The position numbers and the translations under genes were made by a program. The notes beneath the pieces are model-generated. The model was given only the letters and a program-made list of their open reading frames with translations, did no database searches and was not told the origin of the DNA. A stretch of DNA of 64,000 nt from 9FT-COMBO-48-23 sp964400675 (GTDB taxonomy: Bacteria > Chloroflexota > Dehalococcoidia > GIF9 > UBA5629): contig CAYNVO010000004.1 of assembly GCA_964400675.1 (NCBI GenBank), positions 62,001 to 126,000 of the forward strand. Direction: 5' to 3'. Shown here piece by piece: positions 48,781 to 57,443 of the stretch; the stretch's first letter is position 1, and every line of letters starts with the position of its first letter.

Positions 48781-50103
48781 TTGTTTGTCTCTATGCGATT
48801 ATTGCCAAGAATTAAAGTTAGTGCTAACATGTCAGCGGCATTAAAGAAGATATTCATGAGCCATAAGCCACCACTAATATCTCCACAGGGCCTTTGGTTC
48901 GGCGGGAAAGTGTTGAAGTATTTTCTCGCTATATTTTTGTCTCTGACAGTTCTGGTGGTAGCTGTTCTGATTTTATTCTACTATCAAGCCACGCCTCTCA
49001 GTTCCTCGAACCCTTTCCGGATTGTCATTGATGCCGCATCTGCTAGGCTTTTTCTGGCGGCGTTGGCAATCACGCTTATCCCGGGGGCTGTGGGGTCGTG
49101 GTTCTTGGCACACATTATTGGCAGACATGAACTATTAAAGGATCAGATGGAGTTCAATGTCCAGCTTTTCAGTGCCGCCACCGATTCAGTCATGGTTCAT
49201 GAATTGAATGGCAAATGCATCTACGCAAATGATGAGGCTTGCAGGTGTCACGGTTATGAAGAAGAAGAACTGGTGCGGATTAACTTTTATGAGCTTAATG
49301 CCCCGGAATATGTCAATACCGTTGAGGCAAAAATTGAAGAGTTGATGAAAAAAGGCAGGTTAACCTTCGAGTCGACTCATATCCGTAAAGACAACTCTTT
49401 GATGCCGGTGGAGGTAAAGAGTCGCATTATCAAGGCGGGCGGTCGCAAGTTGATACTGAGCGTTATACATGATATCACTGAACGCAGAAGGACAGAAGAA
49501 GAGCTAAGGCAAAGCTCGGAGAGATTACAAAGGGCTATCGAAGGTACCATCAATGCCGTTGCTTTGACAACCGAGTTCAGAGACCCTTATACCGCTGGTC
49601 ATCAGCACCGCGTGGCTAAGCTAGCCTGTGTTATCGCCAAGGAACTTGGCCTTACCGAAGAGCAAATCGAAGGGGTACGTGTTGCCGGCACGTTGCACGA
49701 TATCGGCAAAATATATGTGCCCGCGGAGATTCTCAGCAGGCCGGGACGACTAAGAAAAAATGAAATCAATCTGGTCAGGGACCACGCTCAGGTGGGCTAT
49801 GATCTGCTTAATAAGATAGAATTTCCTTGGCCTGTTGCCCAGATAGTTTTCCAACACCACGAGAGGATGGATGGCTCTGGATATCCTCTCGGGATTTCCG
49901 GCGGCGAAATTCTGGTCGAGGCGCAGATAATGGGTGTGGCTGACGTCGTTGAAGCTATGGCCTCTCATAGGCCTTACCGTCCGGCTCTAAGCGTGGAAGA
50001 GGCCCTTTTAGAAATCTTGCAGCAAAAAGGCGTTCTCTATTACCCGGAGGTGGTGGATGCTTGCATAAGCCTCTTTACTAAGAAGGGGTTTACCTTCGAG
50101 TAA
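48781..50103 (+). CDS. Membrane PAS / HD-GYP domain protein (cyclic-di-GMP phosphodiesterase-type)
   Basis: About 440 residues with two N-terminal transmembrane helices (about 43-67 and 88-112), a PAS domain (about 125-235; YANDEACRCHGY, IHDITERR), a short coiled coil (RTEEELRQSSERL) and a C-terminal HD-GYP domain (LHDIGK, DHAQVGYDLL, HHERMDGSGYPLG, VADVVEAM). The HD and GYP signatures of c-di-GMP phosphodiesterases are intact. The start is uncertain: TTG 48781 lacks a ribosome-binding site, and ATGs at 48793, 48829 and 48856 are possible. It shares no operon with the structured RNA downstream, which has its own promoter. Confidence 0.85.
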   Translation: MFVSMRLLPRIKVSANMSAALKKIFMSHKPPLISPQGLWFGGKVLKYFLAIFLSLTVLVVAVLILFYYQATPLSSSNPFRIVIDAASARLFLAALAITLIPGAVGSWFLAHIIGRHELLKDQMEFNVQLFSAATDSVMVHELNGKCIYANDEACRCHGYEEEELVRINFYELNAPEYVNTVEAKIEELMKKGRLTFESTHIRKDNSLMPVEVKSRIIKAGGRKLILSVIHDITERRRTEEELRQSSERLQRAIEGTINAVALTTEFRDPYTAGHQHRVAKLACVIAKELGLTEEQIEGVRVAGTLHDIGKIYVPAEILSRPGRLRKNEINLVRDHAQVGYDLLNKIEFPWPVAQIVFQHHERMDGSGYPLGISGGEILVEAQIMGVADVVEAMASHRPYRPALSVEEALLEILQQKGVLYYPEVVDACISLFTKKGFTFE

Positions 50104-50197
50104 GTTGCTAAACATAGTACAAACCTTTTGACAAAAGAAGTCCTGTCTCTTAATCGTAAGATTATGCTACCATTTGCCTGACTACCAGATATAATAT

Positions 50198-50227
50198 TTG
50201 ACAAATCAAGCTAAAATGTGCTATCAT
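50198..50227 (+). promoter_or_regulatory. Sigma70-type promoter of the structured RNA
   Basis: A perfect TTGACA (50198-50203), an 18-base spacer and TATCAT (50222-50227). The start point would be near 50232-50235, exactly where the closing stem of the downstream RNA begins. Confidence 0.75.
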
Positions 50228-50231
50228 TATT

Positions 50232-50393
50232 AAAGTCCCGAGTGGTCAAGCTTAGACTTGGCAGGATGGAGTTCGGTAGAGGCTGAGAGGTGTGTGGTAG
50301 CCGGGCGGGCACAAGCAAGGTAAGCCGAAACCGAGAGGAGAGATGGAGGGAAAGCCAGGAACGGGTGAGGTTACTCGGGGCTTTTTGTTTTTG
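50232..50393 (+). ncRNA. Unassigned structured small RNA, about 155-160 nt
   Basis: The RNA is delimited by a closing stem in which 50232-50245 pairs with 50371-50384 (14 pairs including three G-U), followed by a U-rich tail (CTTTTTGTTTTTG). Inside are a 6-bp hairpin GTCAAG-CTTAGA-CTTGGC (50245-50262), a stem GTTCGG (50271-50276) with CCGAAAC (50325-50331), and GGCT/AGCC (50281-50284 with 50299-50302). CTTGGC can alternatively pair with GCCAGG (50354-50359). The 3' half is purine-rich. No open reading frame fits. It matches none of the families I can recall: RNase P, tmRNA, SRP, 6S or common riboswitches. Confidence 0.55.
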
Positions 50394-50548
50394 TTAGAGT
50401 GCATGTATGAATAAGGCTTTAACTTCACCATCGTTCCTCCAAGCGACCTAGAGGAACCGCCATCAGATTACCAACATAGTTTCCAATCCATCTATGTCTG
50501 TGTCTCTTATTGAAACTCACCTATGCCGGGTGGTAAAGTAGAGCCATT

Positions 50549-51343
50549 GTGAAGATGCTGGCAATGGAAACCGTTTTCGAAATCACAAATACGACGTTCA
50601 GAGAAGCATTATCAAAAAGAGGCTCCATTTATTTCAACTATATTGACGTCGTTTTCAAGTATCCATGGCTCTGCTTATACAACATAGGTCTCATGTTAAA
50701 GGCGAAATTATTTAATCTAGCCATAATTCATGTTATAGGTGACAGTCATTTGAAGCCATTTGTTTTTAGGAGCCCTTTTTTGTTACATCACATATCACAG
50801 GCGACTGCCTACAACCTGAACAAAGATGACAGCTTCTCCCAGTCAAAGAGGTACTTGAACTCATTCTTGCCCGGCATAGACAAAGAAAGAGACGTTCTAC
50901 TTCTGGTTTTCGGCGAAATAGACGCTCGGGTGCACATTTATCTTCAGTATAAGAAAAACAATGAAAAGATGAGCATCAATAGAATTATAGAGAAAACCGT
51001 GGAGAAATATGGAGAGACTATCATAAGATTAAAGGACGATGGATTTACGGTTTGTGTTCATGGCATCCCGCCAGCGGCACGAGAAAACTTTGTGTCAAAC
51101 TTACCATTCCTCGGTACCCCGGAAAAACGTGGTGAAATATCCAGAGACTTTAACAAGCAGCTGGGAGAATTTTGTCGGGAGAGAGGCATTCCTTACATAG
51201 ATGTGCAGTCGATTTCCGCGGATGAAAATGGGTTTATGAGGAAGGCATACGCTGCCGATGAAGTACATCTCAATGGAAAAGTCGTCCTTTTTGCGCGCGA
51301 CAGAATAATCGAAGCATTCAAGGGCAGCAGGAATTTTAGGTAG
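50549..51343 (+). CDS. SGNH-hydrolase-like protein
   Basis: About 264 residues. The block I motif is VIGDSH (nucleophile serine in GDSH), block III-like FGEIDAR, and the catalytic pair in DEVHLNG near the C-terminus. This is the SGNH/GDSL layout, similar to acylhydrolases and O-acetyl esterases of surface-polysaccharide clusters. There is a short hydrophobic stretch near residues 40-50 but no clear signal peptide. The GTG at 50549 is the start. About 155 bases of leader without other features separate it from the end of the structured RNA. The substrate is unknown. Confidence 0.7.
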   Translation: MKMLAMETVFEITNTTFREALSKRGSIYFNYIDVVFKYPWLCLYNIGLMLKAKLFNLAIIHVIGDSHLKPFVFRSPFLLHHISQATAYNLNKDDSFSQSKRYLNSFLPGIDKERDVLLLVFGEIDARVHIYLQYKKNNEKMSINRIIEKTVEKYGETIIRLKDDGFTVCVHGIPPAARENFVSNLPFLGTPEKRGEISRDFNKQLGEFCRERGIPYIDVQSISADENGFMRKAYAADEVHLNGKVVLFARDRIIEAFKGSRNFR

Positions 51344-51361
51344 AGCCTTGGGCCAGCACAG

Positions 51362-52216
51362 CTAAAAGGTGGTTACTGCATCCAGCTTGGTCTCCGGATA
51401 GATTTGCTCCGGCTTTGGTGGCATGGGGCTGTAGGCCCAGTTGATTGAGATGCTGCCACACTGCATGCCGCCTACTCGCTGTATCCCCTGATATATGCCT
51501 CTCAGCAGTACATCCTCCATATCGAACGACATGCAGAAGAAAGCAACCGTCGCGTTGACGGGTATCGCCTTGATAGCTTCATTGAATACCGAAGCCGAGA
51601 AAATTACATGTTCGGTGCCAGAGGTCTGGGCTTGAATGACAGGGACAATCGTAGGGTAGCCATCCTCGGCGATATAAGCTAGGAATTTCAAATTCGCGAT
51701 TTTATCTATGAGCTGGCGTGTCCACACATTGAGAACGTCTTCCCCCCCTCTTTTAGGGGCGAACATTTTTGCCGCCAACGTTTTCAAAGCTGCTTGTACA
51801 ATGCTGCCCATGGGCAGAGGCTCTTTGCCGTATTGCTCTAATAGGTCGAAGTAATAAACTGTGTGTATACCAAAATAAGAGTTATATCGGAACATAGGCA
51901 TATTGTTGAACATGTCGAAATTCTTGCCGCTTCTTTCTGAGTGTGTAAAACTTGCCTTTCCCCGCCAGGTGTTCTTGTCCAACGTCAGGATGAGAAATCC
52001 GACCTTCGGGTTTTTCCTGATGTTGATTTTGCTTAAGCCCTCGGAGAATTGTCCGAAGACCAGCCCTGTAGGCGAGCTAGCTCGCAGCGTAGAAAGCAAG
52101 GTGATGTGTGGTAGACCATCTCCGTTTGTGGTGGCCAGTAGCCCCACCTTCATCTCCGGTTCGAAGCTCTTTATATCTGATTCGGAAAAAGTTTTATGTA
52201 CCTCTTTGTTGCTCAT
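51362..52216 (-). CDS. Pyridoxamine 5'-phosphate oxidase-fold protein
   Basis: The 284-residue protein begins with the PPOX split-barrel pattern (VGLLATTNGDGLPHITLLSTLRA, followed by FGQFSEGLSKINIRKNPKVGFL) that binds FMN or a related flavin. A second half resembles a further barrel strand set (LKFLAYIAEDGYPTIVPVIQA). The reaction is unknown. It lies 12 bases after the activase gene of the glycyl radical enzyme, and GGGAGA precedes the ATG, suggesting it belongs to that operon. Confidence 0.75.
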   Translation of the reverse strand: MSNKEVHKTFSESDIKSFEPEMKVGLLATTNGDGLPHITLLSTLRASSPTGLVFGQFSEGLSKINIRKNPKVGFLILTLDKNTWRGKASFTHSERSGKNFDMFNNMPMFRYNSYFGIHTVYYFDLLEQYGKEPLPMGSIVQAALKTLAAKMFAPKRGGEDVLNVWTRQLIDKIANLKFLAYIAEDGYPTIVPVIQAQTSGTEHVIFSASVFNEAIKAIPVNATVAFFCMSFDMEDVLLRGIYQGIQRVGGMQCGSISINWAYSPMPPKPEQIYPETKLDAVTTF

Positions 52217-52228
52217 TTCTGTCTCCCT

Positions 52229-53257
52229 CTATGAATTTTCCAATTTTGTGGGGCCAGTGGCGAACACAATCTTGGGGTCAATGCCGGACTGCTTGGCATA
52301 TTGCTCCATCTCGCTAATGTTAGCTTTGGTCATCAGCGGTGTGCTGGCATATTGCCAGGCAACCCCTAGCCTGCGGTACTTATCCCGGCAGAAATTGTTG
52401 AAGGCGCATAGTTCCCACCGGTGAACGATGCCTGCCAGGTTTTTGGCGATGAAAGCGCCCAGTCCGGTGATGTTATCGCACGTGGCTGTGGCTTCAGGAA
52501 TCAGCGGAGTCCTGACCCATAATACCTTTTCAGGAGCCACATTTAGGATATAATCACGTATATACAGGAGATTTTCGAAAATCCTCTGATTATGCAGTCC
52601 GGTGAAGTTGTAATGCTTTTGAGGTTCTCCTTCTTTTAAATCAAACAGCACGTTGTCGGTGTAGGGCAACACTTTATCGAGAGAGCTGGTGGAGCATACT
52701 CCACAGGTATCAATGGCGGTGTTGATTCCTGCTTCTTTCAAGCTACGGAGTAGTGCGGCAGCAAAATCTGGCTGCATCATAGGTTCTCCGCCGGAAAGTG
52801 TGACACCACCTTCGGATTTTTCAAAATATATCTGGTCTTTAATCAATTCGTTGAAAAGCTCATCTATGCTGGCTGTCTTGCCTAGAAGTTCCATAGCATT
52901 TGCCGGACAAGCTTCAGCGCAATCACCACAGCCGGTGCAGAGTTCTCGGTTTATAACAATTCCCTGTTCTGTTTTAGTCAGGCACAGTTGGGTGCAAGTT
53001 TTGATACATGTACCGCAGCCAATGCACCGGTTTTCCAGCCACTGTATTTGGGGCTTCATTGATATGCTTTCAGGGTTGTGGCACCATAGACAGCGTAGTG
53101 GGCATCCTTTGAAGAATACGGTGGTGCGTATGCCAGGGCCGTCTTCTGTCGAAAATCTCTGCAAATGCAGTATCATCCCCTTGAGGTTCTTCTTTGTATC
53201 CTCTCGGGTTCTGGCTTTGGTTATCACGTGGTCATCAGGCACGGCGTTTGCACACAT
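52229..53257 (-). CDS. Glycyl-radical enzyme activating protein (radical SAM)
   Basis: The 342-residue protein carries the radical SAM motif CPLRCLWC (C52, C56, C59), then two ferredoxin clusters CIGCGTCIKTC and CTGCGDCAEAC. This is the activase type that serves non-PFL glycyl radical enzymes. LSGGEPMMQPDFA is the GGE motif. ATG 53257 is the listed start; M28 (MILHLQRFSTEDGPG) is also possible and more family-like. It generates the glycyl radical on the enzyme encoded 15 bases upstream. Confidence 0.9.
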   Translation of the reverse strand: MCANAVPDDHVITKARTREDTKKNLKGMILHLQRFSTEDGPGIRTTVFFKGCPLRCLWCHNPESISMKPQIQWLENRCIGCGTCIKTCTQLCLTKTEQGIVINRELCTGCGDCAEACPANAMELLGKTASIDELFNELIKDQIYFEKSEGGVTLSGGEPMMQPDFAAALLRSLKEAGINTAIDTCGVCSTSSLDKVLPYTDNVLFDLKEGEPQKHYNFTGLHNQRIFENLLYIRDYILNVAPEKVLWVRTPLIPEATATCDNITGLGAFIAKNLAGIVHRWELCAFNNFCRDKYRRLGVAWQYASTPLMTKANISEMEQYAKQSGIDPKIVFATGPTKLENS

Positions 53258-53272
53258 GTTTAAGTAGCTTTA

Positions 53273-55789
53273 TCAAATCTGGTGACTTTCGCGGGCTATA
53301 ATCTCGTTCTGTAGCTCTCTGCCGATGGCGGTGAAATAGGCATTGTAGCCGGTGACGCGAACCAGCAGATGCTTGTAGTTCTCAGGGTATTTCTGGGCGT
53401 CGCGCAGCATGTCGGCATTGACCATGTTGATTTGCAGGCAAGTACCGCCGTTTTCTACGTAGCCGTGTAGGAATGCCTTGAACTTTTCCTTATGCTCTTG
53501 GTTGCGTATGAGCGAGGGATTGAAAGTGATGGTGTGGCTGGCACCGTTGGGCAGCAGGTTGTAGTATTCCATCCAGTCTCCATTGCCTAGAGGGGCTTTA
53601 CCGCCAATGACTTTGCCTACCGAATTTACGTTGGCCGTCGGCCCGTTGATATCAGCACCGTTTGAGGGGCAGATGGCATTTGATAGGAATTTGCCTTTAG
53701 GCCTTCCGTCAGGACTTGCTGCCAAAATGTAACCATCGGAAATCCAGTAGTTCCAGCTAAGCATACCTGGGCGGAACTGCTTGCCGGTAGGTTTAGACTT
53801 GTATTTCCAGGTTTCCTCTGTCCAAAGTTCCATCACCTTTTTGCCAATTTCGTCAGCGGTGTCATCGTCCCTGCCGTATTTGGGCGTTTTATTGAGAGCT
53901 TGGGCTTGCAGCACCTCGCAGCCTGCCCAGTTGGCTTTCAGTGCATCTATTAGCTCTTTCATAGTGCAAATCTTCTTATCGAATACCAGGCATTTCACAG
54001 CCAGCAGGGAATCAACCGTCGTGGCATAAGTTACTGCTTCGAGCGTTGTGAAGCAGAGCTCGGCACCGCCTTCATTGATGTCCTTACCCTTTTCGGCGCA
54101 ACCCTTGACTAGGCACGAGAGATAAGGGGTTGGCAAAAATTTTGCTCTTATCTCGTCAGTTCTTTCGTAAAGTTCGGCAATCTTTCTGACTATATACTTA
54201 GTCTGGGCAACATAGGCATTCCAGAATTCTTCCCAAGTCTTGAAGCTATAGGTATTGCCTGTATCGAGACCCCATCGTTTGTGCAGCTCCGTCTTCCCTG
54301 TCATCGGGTCTGTGTAGGGGATGAGGTCATATCCACCGGTAAGAGCCAGTTCCACCGCTTTCAAAAGGTTGAGATTAATGTCAACAGTGCCGGAGCGGTC
54401 GTTGCCGCACATTGTGTTTTCCAGGCAGCCGACCGGCGCGTAATCATAAACATTGTTCTGATTGATAAGTTGCTCGACACCGGCTGTGTTGGCTTCCCGC
54501 ATCATTCCAGCAATGGAGCGTTCATCGAAATTTATGAGGAATGGCGCCCCCTGGCTTGAGGAAATCATGTCTATAATCTTGTCATAGAGCTGGTCGGGAG
54601 TATTTCTGTGCAGCCTAACATTTGGCTTTGGCTCCAAGATTGGCGTCAATTCGTCGATCACCTCGAGCATAGCATAAGTAAGGTCATTGGTCATGTCTTT
54701 GCCATCGGGGCCCATGCCGGAGATGGTAACTACCTGTCCAAAGCCGGAAGTTATACCCTGGTTGCCACCGGTACGGATCATGGCATCATAGGCTGTGTTA
54801 CAGTGAATCCAGAAGCACTTTAATATTTCCTTGCCGAATTCTCTGTCCATACCCTCACCGATTGATTTTTGCCATAGTGGATATAGATACTGGTCTATCC
54901 TGCCGAATGAGAGGCCGGGGCCTGGATAGCTCTCATCGCTCATGATAAGCATATGGGTGAGCCACAGAGATTGCACACCCTCCCAGAAAGTTTGTGATGG
55001 CTCCCAGGGAACCATTTTCAACATTGTTGCCATCCGGAGTAGTTCGCCTTTTCTGGTCTCATCAGACTGTTTAGCGGCAAGCTCGGCGCAGACCTGACTG
55101 TATTGTGCTGCCAAGTCTTGAGCCATGGTTGCTGCAGTCAGCATGGCTCTGAGTTGCGCGGCCTTCTTTCCCTTCTTTTCAGCCTCGGGGAGTGCTTTAT
55201 AGTAGTACTCGATGTCGGCGTAGATATTCTTCCAGCCTTTTTCGATGATTGTCGCGTAGTCAGGTATAAGATGACCGCTGGTGGCGCCGACGTTCCCATA
55301 GCCGTGGTTGTGAAGCCAAAGAATGGCGGCTCTGACTCCATTTTTGCCATAGACCAATTTCCGATACTGCTTGGCCTCTTTTTTGTTGAGGCAGGTGGAT
55401 GCCTGTAGATTGAAACGTGCCCCGGCAATAAGATCGCCGGGCAGAATCTCGTGTGGCATATAATGCACCATCACTTCTTTAATAAACCAGGCGTGGCGCT
55501 CTGGCAGGCTCCATTTCCAGAAATCGGGGTGTAACTTTACCTTTTTCGCCGTCTGCTTGAAGGCACCGGTGAAGGTTGAAAAGAAAGCGTAAGTCTCGGG
55601 AACTATGTAGTACTGCCCTTCCTGAAACTGGAAGTCCCAGGGAGTTCCCGTAGTCCAGGCAGTAAACTCGTTGTTCCATCTGCGGTTGATGCCCTGGAAG
55701 TAATAGTCACGGAGCCATTTAATTCGCGATGATAGATTCTTCGGTTCCTTGATAACGAATCTTGGTTTTTCAGGTATCGCTGTGGTCAT
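53273..55789 (-). CDS. Glycyl radical enzyme of unknown substrate (arylacetate-decarboxylase-like)
   Basis: The 838-residue protein has the glycyl motif RVTGYNAYF with G814 and the catalytic cysteine C455 in VGCLENT with E457 two residues later. The Cys-x-Glu pair is the pattern of 4-hydroxyphenylacetate and related arylacetate decarboxylases; PFL has Cys-Cys. The length fits. There is no small HpdC-like iron-sulfur subunit gene, as in phenylacetate and indoleacetate decarboxylases. AGGGGGAT precedes the ATG. Activase and PPOX-like genes follow. The substrate cannot be read from the sequence. Confidence 0.85.
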   Translation of the reverse strand: MTTAIPEKPRFVIKEPKNLSSRIKWLRDYYFQGINRRWNNEFTAWTTGTPWDFQFQEGQYYIVPETYAFFSTFTGAFKQTAKKVKLHPDFWKWSLPERHAWFIKEVMVHYMPHEILPGDLIAGARFNLQASTCLNKKEAKQYRKLVYGKNGVRAAILWLHNHGYGNVGATSGHLIPDYATIIEKGWKNIYADIEYYYKALPEAEKKGKKAAQLRAMLTAATMAQDLAAQYSQVCAELAAKQSDETRKGELLRMATMLKMVPWEPSQTFWEGVQSLWLTHMLIMSDESYPGPGLSFGRIDQYLYPLWQKSIGEGMDREFGKEILKCFWIHCNTAYDAMIRTGGNQGITSGFGQVVTISGMGPDGKDMTNDLTYAMLEVIDELTPILEPKPNVRLHRNTPDQLYDKIIDMISSSQGAPFLINFDERSIAGMMREANTAGVEQLINQNNVYDYAPVGCLENTMCGNDRSGTVDINLNLLKAVELALTGGYDLIPYTDPMTGKTELHKRWGLDTGNTYSFKTWEEFWNAYVAQTKYIVRKIAELYERTDEIRAKFLPTPYLSCLVKGCAEKGKDINEGGAELCFTTLEAVTYATTVDSLLAVKCLVFDKKICTMKELIDALKANWAGCEVLQAQALNKTPKYGRDDDTADEIGKKVMELWTEETWKYKSKPTGKQFRPGMLSWNYWISDGYILAASPDGRPKGKFLSNAICPSNGADINGPTANVNSVGKVIGGKAPLGNGDWMEYYNLLPNGASHTITFNPSLIRNQEHKEKFKAFLHGYVENGGTCLQINMVNADMLRDAQKYPENYKHLLVRVTGYNAYFTAIGRELQNEIIARESHQI

Positions 55790-55923
55790 GATATCGATCC
55801 CCCTTCAAAAGTTTGACTGGCTCGGCGCAACGAACCAGCGGCAAGAGTGCTGTATCCTTAGAAAACTATATCACAGGCAATATGAAACTACCAATAATGC
55901 TCCAATGTTAAAGCCTGAAGGGT

Positions 55924-55952
55924 TTGACAAAAACGGGCTTCCCGATTAAAGT
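55924..55952 (+). promoter_or_regulatory. Possible promoter of the membrane-anchored hydrolase
   Basis: TTGACA (55924-55929), a 17-base spacer and TAAAGT (55947-55952). The -10 is poor. The start codon at 55974 lies about 15 bases past the expected transcription start. Confidence 0.4.
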
Positions 55953-55973
55953 GTGAATCGCCCGGTGTAACAG

Positions 55974-57122
55974 ATGCTTGAGTTTTTGACCGTTAACTGG
56001 CAGTGGATATTGCTAGGCTTAATGTTTTTTGCTTTGCTGGCAATAGCTCTGCTAGCCAAGCCGGTTCGAGTATGGTTCAAGGTCACTGCTTTCATTTTGG
56101 ACCTGGGTGCTAGCTACAAGCGGAATACTAAAATCATACCCAGAAGCATTCTTGTCTCCGAAGTCACCTATGGCTGCGGTAGCCGAGATGTGGTAGCCGA
56201 TTTGTACCGTCCGGATGGCCGGGGGCGACATTCCGGTCTAATCCTGGCTCACGGCGCTATCAAGGATGGGAAAAATGACCAGGCGTTGAGGTTAGCCGGC
56301 CAGAGCCTGGCCCGCGCCGGCTATGTAGTTCTGGTGCCTCAACTGGATAACTTGTGTAAGTTTCGGCTTCACCAGAATGATATAGATGTTTTGATTGCCA
56401 GCTTTCAATATCTTGCCACACAGGAGTTCAACAATGGCAAGATAGGCATGCTGGGCGTCTGTATAAGCGCTCCGCTGGTGCTGCTGGCTGCCACTGAGCC
56501 TGACGTTAGGCGGGGTTTAGCTGTTGTCAGCTCCTGGGGCGGCTTTTACAACATTAATGACTGGCTGCAGGCTGTTATAACGCGGCACTATACTGATGAT
56601 GGTGAGCTTAAACCATGGAAACCTCGCCCCGTTTTGATACAGGAAACCCCTAAATGGCTCATCGAGCTTTTGCCGAATACCTCGGACAGAGCCTGCCTTG
56701 AGAAGATGCTAGCGGGTGACTCGCCGGATTTTGTTAAGAGCAACCTTTCTCCTTCAGGACAGGCTATGTATGAGCTGCTTGCTAATCGTGAACCTGAACG
56801 GGCAGGAGAGCTCTGGGTAAGGCTCGACCCAGAAATACGCCAGACTCTTGATAATCTGTCACCACACACGAAGATTGGTCAGCTCAAAACAAAAATTGCC
56901 ATTATCCACACCCTTACCGATGATGTCATACCATGGGTAGAATCCTGCAAGCTGGCCGACGCTATCAATAGTGAGCACAAGGTTTATTTCAAGGTTTTTG
57001 AACAGTTCTACCATGTTAGCATTGAGGACCTGTTGAAGGCGCGGATATCAAATCTCCACGATGCTGTCTCCGAGGCTGTCCAACTGTGTCTTTACATGTA
57101 TTCTATCCTTTACCGGTTATGA
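55974..57122 (+). CDS. Membrane-anchored alpha/beta hydrolase (dienelactone-hydrolase-like)
   Basis: The 382-residue protein has one N-terminal transmembrane helix (WILLGLMFFALLAIALLA, about 11-28) followed by an alpha/beta hydrolase domain: LILAHGAIKDG, and LGVCISAPL, where a cysteine sits at the nucleophile position as in dienelactone hydrolase. The acid residue is in HTLTDDVIPW and the histidine in FYHVSIED. It lacks a convincing ribosome-binding site. The substrate is unknown. The C-terminus (LCLYMYSILYRL) is hydrophobic. Confidence 0.7.
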   Translation: MLEFLTVNWQWILLGLMFFALLAIALLAKPVRVWFKVTAFILDLGASYKRNTKIIPRSILVSEVTYGCGSRDVVADLYRPDGRGRHSGLILAHGAIKDGKNDQALRLAGQSLARAGYVVLVPQLDNLCKFRLHQNDIDVLIASFQYLATQEFNNGKIGMLGVCISAPLVLLAATEPDVRRGLAVVSSWGGFYNINDWLQAVITRHYTDDGELKPWKPRPVLIQETPKWLIELLPNTSDRACLEKMLAGDSPDFVKSNLSPSGQAMYELLANREPERAGELWVRLDPEIRQTLDNLSPHTKIGQLKTKIAIIHTLTDDVIPWVESCKLADAINSEHKVYFKVFEQFYHVSIEDLLKARISNLHDAVSEAVQLCLYMYSILYRL

Positions 57123-57197
57123 GGCTGAACGAAGTCTACAGTTGTGCCAGGCTGACCACTTGACATCGCCTATTAGAAGTATTAGTCTACTACCGCA

Positions 57198-57308
57198 ATG
57201 AGGACGCGAAAGTTCGACTGGGTCGCATTTTACGCACTGTGGGCACTCTGGGTGTTCCTCTTGCCATTCATGTATCTCCTGGCTGCTGTGAAAACTCGAA
57301 AGAGTTGA
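57198..57308 (+). CDS. Possible 36-residue single-helix membrane protein
   Basis: An ATG frame encodes MRTRKFDW, then a hydrophobic helix (about 9-31, including FYALWALWVFLLPFMYLL) and a basic end VKTRKS. Charges on both sides of a 22-residue helix and a proper stop make it look like a genuine small membrane protein. There is no obvious ribosome-binding site and no homologue I recognise. The rest of the 57123-57443 gap shows nothing else clear. Confidence 0.35.
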   Translation: MRTRKFDWVAFYALWALWVFLLPFMYLLAAVKTRKS

Positions 57309-57443
57309 AAGACACGAGTCCCGACCTTAAAAGCAACGGCGTATTCTGCTTGCAAAACTAGTCAGCAAGGCGCGCTATTTATGTGACAGATACACCTGCA
57401 GATATCGCGTTTCGGCAAATTATAAGAGAAAGGAGCCGGGCAC

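Noticed and set aside
50281..50290. The GGCTGAGAGG motif in the structured RNA as a TPP riboswitch (CTGAGA) signal
   Set aside because: The other TPP blocks (ACCC...GAACCTGAT, GGTAATACC) are absent, and the closing stem and U-tail enclose a different fold.
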